The notes beneath the pieces were generated by a model. The model was not told where the DNA came from and ran no database searches. It saw only the letters and a list, made by a program, of their open reading frames with translations. 10,000 bases of DNA, taken from the NCBI GenBank assembly GCA_020217035.1, contig JAIWOG010000082.1, positions 1 through 10,000 of the forward strand. The letters are read 5' to 3'. Shown here piece by piece: positions 6,408-10,000 of the stretch (positions within the stretch are counted from its first letter, which is position 1; each line of letters begins with the position of its first letter). The DNA comes from Magnetospirillum sp. (GTDB lineage Bacteria; Pseudomonadota; Alphaproteobacteria; Rhodospirillales; Magnetospirillaceae). Both the position numbers and the translations under genes were made by a program.

Positions 6408-6944
6408 TCAGCCCTTCATCCAGGCCGGGTTCAGGCCCATGATCCTTTGGTGGACCGGACAATCGGGACGATGGGCGCCGGGCAGGATGCCTATGCTCAT
6501 CAGGAACTCGCCCACCACCTCGCCCCCCATGAAGGCGAAGCGGGACTTGAACAGCTTCACCCATTCCGCCTTGTCCTGGGGATGATGGGCCGCCAACCAG
6601 GCCGCGAACGAGCCGTGCTCGCGCCGCACATCCTGCCAACGCCTGGCGTTGCCTATGCAGGCTTCGATCTTGCGGCGGTTGCGGATGATGGCCGGATCGG
6701 CCATCAGACGCTCGATGTCGGCGGGACCATAGGCGGCGACAAGGTCCACCTGAAAACCGTCGAACGCCCGGTTCAGCGCCGGGCGCTTCTTCAACACGAT
6801 CAACCACGACAGCCCGGCCTGGAAAACCTCCAGGCACAGGCGTTCGAACAGCACGGTGTCATCGGTGACGGGAAAGCCGTATTCGCTGTCGTGGTAAGGT
6901 CCGTGGACCGGATGGCCGGGGGCCGTATCGCAATAACCGCTCAT
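6408..6944 (-). CDS. tag: DNA-3-methyladenine glycosylase I
   Basis: A 178-residue base-excision repair enzyme that removes 3-methyladenine from alkylated DNA. It matches the Tag family along its length: an N-terminal Cys (C5) and YHDSEYG (H18), then LCLEVFQAGLSWLIVLKKR with E39 and W47 in the base-recognition pocket, IIRNRRKIEACIGNA in the DNA-binding region, and the C-terminal H158-x3-C162 pair. C5, H18, H158 and C162 correspond to the four zinc ligands of E. coli Tag, with the same His-x3-Cys spacing, so the zinc site is intact. Length is close to the 187 residues of the E. coli protein. The ATG at 6942-6944 gives the family N-terminus. The gene lies 22 nt after the epimerase gene on the same strand, so the two are probably co-transcribed and end at the terminator at 6370-6402. 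The pairing looks positional, since the functions are unrelated. Confidence 0.95.
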   Translation of the reverse strand: MSGYCDTAPGHPVHGPYHDSEYGFPVTDDTVLFERLCLEVFQAGLSWLIVLKKRPALNRAFDGFQVDLVAAYGPADIERLMADPAIIRNRRKIEACIGNARRWQDVRREHGSFAAWLAAHHPQDKAEWVKLFKSRFAFMGGEVVGEFLMSIGILPGAHRPDCPVHQRIMGLNPAWMKG

Positions 6945-6966
6945 GCCCCCCCGCCCTTCTTCTGGG

Positions 6967-7371
6967 TTACGCCTGTTCCAGCTCGACCAAGGTGCCGCAG
7001 AAATCCTTGGGATGCAGGAACAGCACCGGCTTGTCGTGGGCGCCGATCTTGGGCTCGCCGTCGCCCAGCACGCGGGCGCCTTCCGCCTTCAGCTTGTCGC
7101 GGGCGGCCAGGATGTCCTCCACTTCATAGCAGATGTGGTGGATGCCGCCGGTGGCGTTCTTTTCCAGGAAGGCGGCGATGGGCGACTTTTCCCCCAGGGG
7201 ATGCAGCAATTCCACCTTGGTGTTGGGCAGTTCCACGAACACCACGGTCACGCCGTGCGCCGGCTGCGGCACCGGGGCGGAAACCTTGGCGCCCAAGGTG
7301 TCGCGGTAAAGCTTGGTGGCGGCCTCGAGGTCGGGGACGGCGATGGCGACGTGATTGAGTTTTCCGATCAT
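6967..7371 (-). CDS. mce: Methylmalonyl-CoA epimerase
   Basis: A 134-residue vicinal-oxygen-chelate (glyoxalase fold) protein that interconverts (R)- and (S)-methylmalonyl-CoA in propionyl-CoA/methylmalonyl-CoA metabolism. The two VOC modules are visible: the first starts at KLNHVAIAVPDLEAA (metal ligand H7) and ends with VVFVELPNTKVELL (E47); the second starts at GGIHHICYEVEDI (H79) and ends with FCGTLVELEQ (E130). These are the metal-binding and catalytic positions of the family. HPLGEKSPIAAFL is the connecting text typical of epimerases and separates it from lactoylglutathione lyase. An open frame extends upstream to 7479, but the ATG at 7369-7371 starts at the family N-terminus and has GAGGA 4 nt upstream, so I used it. 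The gene diverges from the acylase across 152 bp. I saw only weak promoter-like matches there. tag follows 22 nt downstream. Confidence 0.93.
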   Translation of the reverse strand: MIGKLNHVAIAVPDLEAATKLYRDTLGAKVSAPVPQPAHGVTVVFVELPNTKVELLHPLGEKSPIAAFLEKNATGGIHHICYEVEDILAARDKLKAEGARVLGDGEPKIGAHDKPVLFLHPKDFCGTLVELEQA

Positions 7372-7513
7372 CTGATCCTCGGTGGATGAAGTGATGGGAC
7401 CGCTATACCACAGCGGCAGCCAAGGGGGAATTGTATCGAGGCGCGGCGGTATTCTGCTTGCGCGGTCGCTGGGTTCCAATTACCACTTAAGTCTTCCGCC
7501 CCACTTTGCCACC

Positions 7514-7517
7514 GGAG
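7514..7517 (+). promoter_or_regulatory. Shine-Dalgarno deciding the GTG start of the acylase
   Basis: GGAG sits 6 nt upstream of the GTG at 7524-7526. An in-frame TTG at 7506 lacks a comparable site, so the GTG is preferred. Confidence 0.6.
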
Positions 7518-7523
7518 CACCGC

Positions 7524-9905
7524 GTGCCCGAGTCGACGTCCGAATCCTTGCCGCCTCAACCCGAGGACACAATCTTTTTCGGCAAGCGAATGGGAATGTG
7601 GGGCTGGATCGCCAACATCCTTGGCTTGACGATTCTGATGGGCGGCGCCTCGCTGTTCTTATGGGTGATGAGCTCGCTGCCGCGGGTCGAGGGACGCATC
7701 CCGGCACGAGGGTTGGAATACGCCGCCTCGATCACCCGCAATGATGCCGGCGTTCCCTTCATCACCGCCCGTTCCGGCCATGACGCCTATTTCGCCATCG
7801 GCTGGATCCATGCCCAGGACCGCTTGTGGCAAATGGAAACGCAACGCCGCGTCGGCGCCGGCCGTCTGGCGGAAATCGTCGGCGAGGCCGGCCTGAAAAG
7901 CGACCGCTTCATGCGCACGCTGGGGCTTTACCGTTTGGCGGAAAACTCGTTCACCACTCTTGACGAAGCGACGCAGAACGCTCTGCTGGCCTATGCCGAG
8001 GGGGTCAACGCCTGGATCAACGACAATTCCCATCGCCTGCCCCCGGAATTCATGGTTCTCGGCTTGCGCCCGGAACCCTGGAAGCCGGCGGATTCCCTGG
8101 TTTGGGGACGGATGATGGCGTTGCGCCTGACCTCTGACTGGCGGGACGAGGCGGTACGCGGCAAGCTGGCGACCAAGCTGTCGGCCAAGCATGTGGCCGA
8201 ATTGTGGCCCGACACCGAGGACGGCTTGTCCACCCTGGCCGCCGCCCCGCCGTTGCAGGCGGTGCTGGCCGCCTTGCCCGCGGAAGCCATACCGCATGAC
8301 GCCTCGAACGTGGCGGTGCTGTCGGGAAAGCGCAGCGCCAGCGGCGCACCGCTTCTGGCCAACGATCCGCACCTGCCCTTCCAGATGCCCGGCCTTTGGT
8401 ACTTGGCTTCGGTGGAAGCGCCGGGATTGCGGCTGACCGGGGCCATGGTTCCCGGCATCCCCTTCCACCTGATCGGCCATAACGGCCGCATCGCCTGGGG
8501 CACCACCACCACCCACGCCGACACCGTCGATCTTTACGTCGAACAGGTAGCCGCCGATGGCGGTTACATGGTGGGCAAGACCTCGCGTCCCTTCGTCGAA
8601 CGCGACGAAACCATCTTGGTGAAAAACCGGCCGGCCGAGGTCTTGAAAGTCCGCGAAAGCCGCCACGGCCCCATCGTCTCGGACTTGGCCGCCGGCCAAA
8701 AGGACAACCAAGTGGTGGCGCTGAAAAGCACCGCGCTGGAACCCGACGACCGCACCGCGCAAGCCTTGTACCGCCTGGGCCGCACGGTGGATTGGCGCAG
8801 CTTCGTCGCCGCCTTGGCCGATTTCCACGCCCCGGTGCAGAACTTCGCCTTCGCCGACACCGCCGGCACCATCGGCTTCATCACCGCCGGCCGCGTCCCC
8901 TTGCGCAGCGGCAAGGCCGACGGCGCCACCCCCATCGCCGGCTGGACCGGCACTGGCGAATGGACCGGCTGGGTGCCTTTCGCCAAGATGCCGCAGGCGA
9001 TCAACCCCAAATCGGGATTGCTGGTCAACGCCAACAACCAGGTGGTGGGCGGCAAGTATCCCTATCGCCTGACCAAGTCCTGGCACGAAGGCTTTCGCGC
9101 CCGCCGCCTGTTGGACCTGTTGGAAGGCCGCGATGCCCTGACCGTTGACGACCTGCGGGTGGTTCAGATGGACAGCCGCTCGCTGGCCGCCGAGGAATTC
9201 AAGGAATTGCTGGAAGCCCCCGAGGGACTTTCCACCAGCGCCGCCAAGGCCGCCGCCATGATCCAATCCTGGGACGGCGATATGGATCAGGACCGGCCCG
9301 AACCGCTGATCTTCCATCTATGGCTGGACAAGATGTGGCAGAACGTCGTCGCCGACGAACTGGGGGATGATTTCGCCGCCTTGCGCAAGGTGCGCCTGCG
9401 GGCCTTGGGCGACATGCTGGCCGGCAACCGCCACTGGTGCGACGATATCAGTACCGAAACGGCCGAATCCTGCGAAGACATGGTCAACCGTTCGCTGGAA
9501 GCCGCCCTCGCCGAATTGTCGGCACGCTTCCCCGACAAGAGCTTGGAGCAACTGCGCTGGGGCGACGTCCACCAAGCCCGTTTCGCCCATCCCGTCATGG
9601 GACGGATTCCTCTGGCCCGCCGATTGAGCGACAGCCAGTTTCCCACCGACGGCGACGATTACACCATCAATCGCGGAACCTTCGCTCCTGGACAGTTCAC
9701 CCATGTCCACGGGGCCGGACTCAGGGTGGTTTTCGATCTGGACAACCTGGACCGCAGCCAGTTCAGCATGGCCGGCGGCCAGTCGGGGAACCCGCTGTCG
9801 CGCCATTACGACGACCTGATGCCGGCTTGGCTGGAAAATCGCGGCCTGTCTTTGGTGAAGCCGGCCGAAGGGGCCGCCGCCATCGCCCTGGAACCCGGGT
9901 ATTGA
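7524..9905 (+). CDS. Penicillin acylase family (S45) Ntn-hydrolase, membrane-anchored
   Basis: A 793-residue protein with a GTG start. A single hydrophobic helix (about 27-51) follows a short polar tail, so it is a membrane anchor or uncleaved signal and the enzyme faces the periplasm. The family's alpha-chain block is clear: NDAGVPFITARSGHDAYFAIGW followed by AQDRLWQMETQRRVGAGRLAEIVGE (about 72-121, described here in pieces). The expected self-cleavage site is DASNVAVLSGKRSASG; S261 (codon 8304-8306) would be the N-terminal nucleophile of the beta chain. Beyond it come GAPLLANDPHLPFQMPGLWY, VNANNQVVGGKYPYRL with the oxyanion-type Asn, and the closing GGQSGNPLSRHYDDLMPAW. Relatives cleave penicillins or acyl-homoserine lactones, but the substrate cannot be read from the sequence. 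The usual aromatic residue a few places after the nucleophile (SNxW) is Ala here. It stands alone on the plus strand, divergent from mce, with a hairpin right after the stop. Confidence 0.93.
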   Translation: MPESTSESLPPQPEDTIFFGKRMGMWGWIANILGLTILMGGASLFLWVMSSLPRVEGRIPARGLEYAASITRNDAGVPFITARSGHDAYFAIGWIHAQDRLWQMETQRRVGAGRLAEIVGEAGLKSDRFMRTLGLYRLAENSFTTLDEATQNALLAYAEGVNAWINDNSHRLPPEFMVLGLRPEPWKPADSLVWGRMMALRLTSDWRDEAVRGKLATKLSAKHVAELWPDTEDGLSTLAAAPPLQAVLAALPAEAIPHDASNVAVLSGKRSASGAPLLANDPHLPFQMPGLWYLASVEAPGLRLTGAMVPGIPFHLIGHNGRIAWGTTTTHADTVDLYVEQVAADGGYMVGKTSRPFVERDETILVKNRPAEVLKVRESRHGPIVSDLAAGQKDNQVVALKSTALEPDDRTAQALYRLGRTVDWRSFVAALADFHAPVQNFAFADTAGTIGFITAGRVPLRSGKADGATPIAGWTGTGEWTGWVPFAKMPQAINPKSGLLVNANNQVVGGKYPYRLTKSWHEGFRARRLLDLLEGRDALTVDDLRVVQMDSRSLAAEEFKELLEAPEGLSTSAAKAAAMIQSWDGDMDQDRPEPLIFHLWLDKMWQNVVADELGDDFAALRKVRLRALGDMLAGNRHWCDDISTETAESCEDMVNRSLEAALAELSARFPDKSLEQLRWGDVHQARFAHPVMGRIPLARRLSDSQFPTDGDDYTINRGTFAPGQFTHVHGAGLRVVFDLDNLDRSQFSMAGGQSGNPLSRHYDDLMPAWLENRGLSLVKPAEGAAAIALEPGY

Positions 9906-9907
9906 AA

Positions 9908-9934
9908 GGGCGCCACGCTTGTGCCGTGGCGCCC
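9908..9934. terminator. Hairpin between convergent genes, probable terminator
   Basis: GGGCGCCACG (9908-9917) and CGTGGCGCCC (9925-9934) form a perfect 10-bp stem with a 7-nt loop, starting 3 nt after the acylase stop. On the plus strand no T-run follows; on the minus strand TTTC follows, so it suits the gene entering from the right somewhat better. It probably serves both. Confidence 0.65.
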
Positions 9935-9951
9935 GCAGAGCACGGGACGGA

Positions 9952-10000
9952 CTACAGCGTCCCGCCGTTGTCCATGTAGGCGCCGCGGAAATAGATCAGC
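9952..10000 (-). CDS. C-terminal end of an unidentified gene (runs off right edge)
   Basis: Reading the minus strand from the right edge, one frame gives 15 codons and a TAG stop at 9952-9954, ending LIYFRGAYMDNGGTL. Fourteen of these codons end in G or C, as expected for coding sequence in this genome. One of the other two frames opens with a stop, and the remaining one gives a poor arginine-rich string. The gene would converge on the acylase, with the hairpin at 9908-9934 between them. The fragment is too short to name a product. Confidence 0.5.
   Translation of the reverse strand, partial: LIYFRGAYMDNGGTL

Noticed and set aside
7372..7479. Longer N-terminus for the epimerase (start at 7479)
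   Set aside because: The added 36 residues have no counterpart in the family, and the ATG at 7369-7371 has its own Shine-Dalgarno and the standard N-terminus.
7659..9317. A 552-codon minus-strand open frame opposite the acylase gene
   Set aside because: It has the same shadow composition (Gly, Gln, His, Val rich), no recognisable motif, and lies entirely within a confident S45 hydrolase gene.

Overview
The window looks like chromosomal DNA of a GC-rich alphaproteobacterium. A Rhodospirillales member of the Magnetospirillum type is my best guess, inferred from gene order, protein style and the short bacterial prolyl-tRNA synthetase, not from any search. Most of it is housekeeping sequence. 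On the minus strand the order is methylmalonyl-CoA epimerase (7371-6967), tag (6944-6408), a small exported protein (6106-5660), proS (5586-4297), lolC/E (4137-2893), lolD (2900-2223) and the 5' end of dnaE (148 to the left edge). In many alphaproteobacteria mce, proS, lolC, lolD and dnaE lie close together in this order. Here that block is interrupted twice.

Region by region: positions 1-148 hold the N-terminus of DNA polymerase III alpha. A plus-strand CHASE/PAS sensor histidine kinase (253-2226) sits between dnaE and lolD and meets lolD tail to tail, with a 4-nt stop-codon overlap inside a 9-bp inverted repeat. LolD and the LolC/E permease overlap by 8 nt and together form the lipoprotein-releasing ABC transporter. 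A 159-bp gap between proS and lolC/E is almost filled by consecutive hairpins. ProS has its own candidate promoter, and its family start is supported by a Shine-Dalgarno. The exported hypothetical gene lies upstream of proS. A 301-bp gap (6107-6407) carries a strong bidirectional terminator for tag and an arrangement suggestive of a small plus-strand RNA: promoter, hairpins and terminator. The mce-tag pair is probably one operon. Divergent from mce, a plus-strand GTG-initiated membrane-anchored penicillin-acylase-family (S45 Ntn) hydrolase fills 7524-9905. It is followed by a perfect 10-bp hairpin and the C-terminal end of an unidentified convergent gene.

Functionally the window combines translation (ProRS), outer-membrane lipoprotein export (LolCD/E), replication (DnaE), alkylation repair (Tag), propionyl/methylmalonyl-CoA metabolism (Mce), environmental sensing (the orphan kinase) and amide hydrolysis in the envelope (the acylase). 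No CRISPR array, tRNA, rRNA, intact insertion sequence or defence system is visible. The parts not explained by known genes are the proS-lolC hairpin array and the 6107-6407 intergenic segment.
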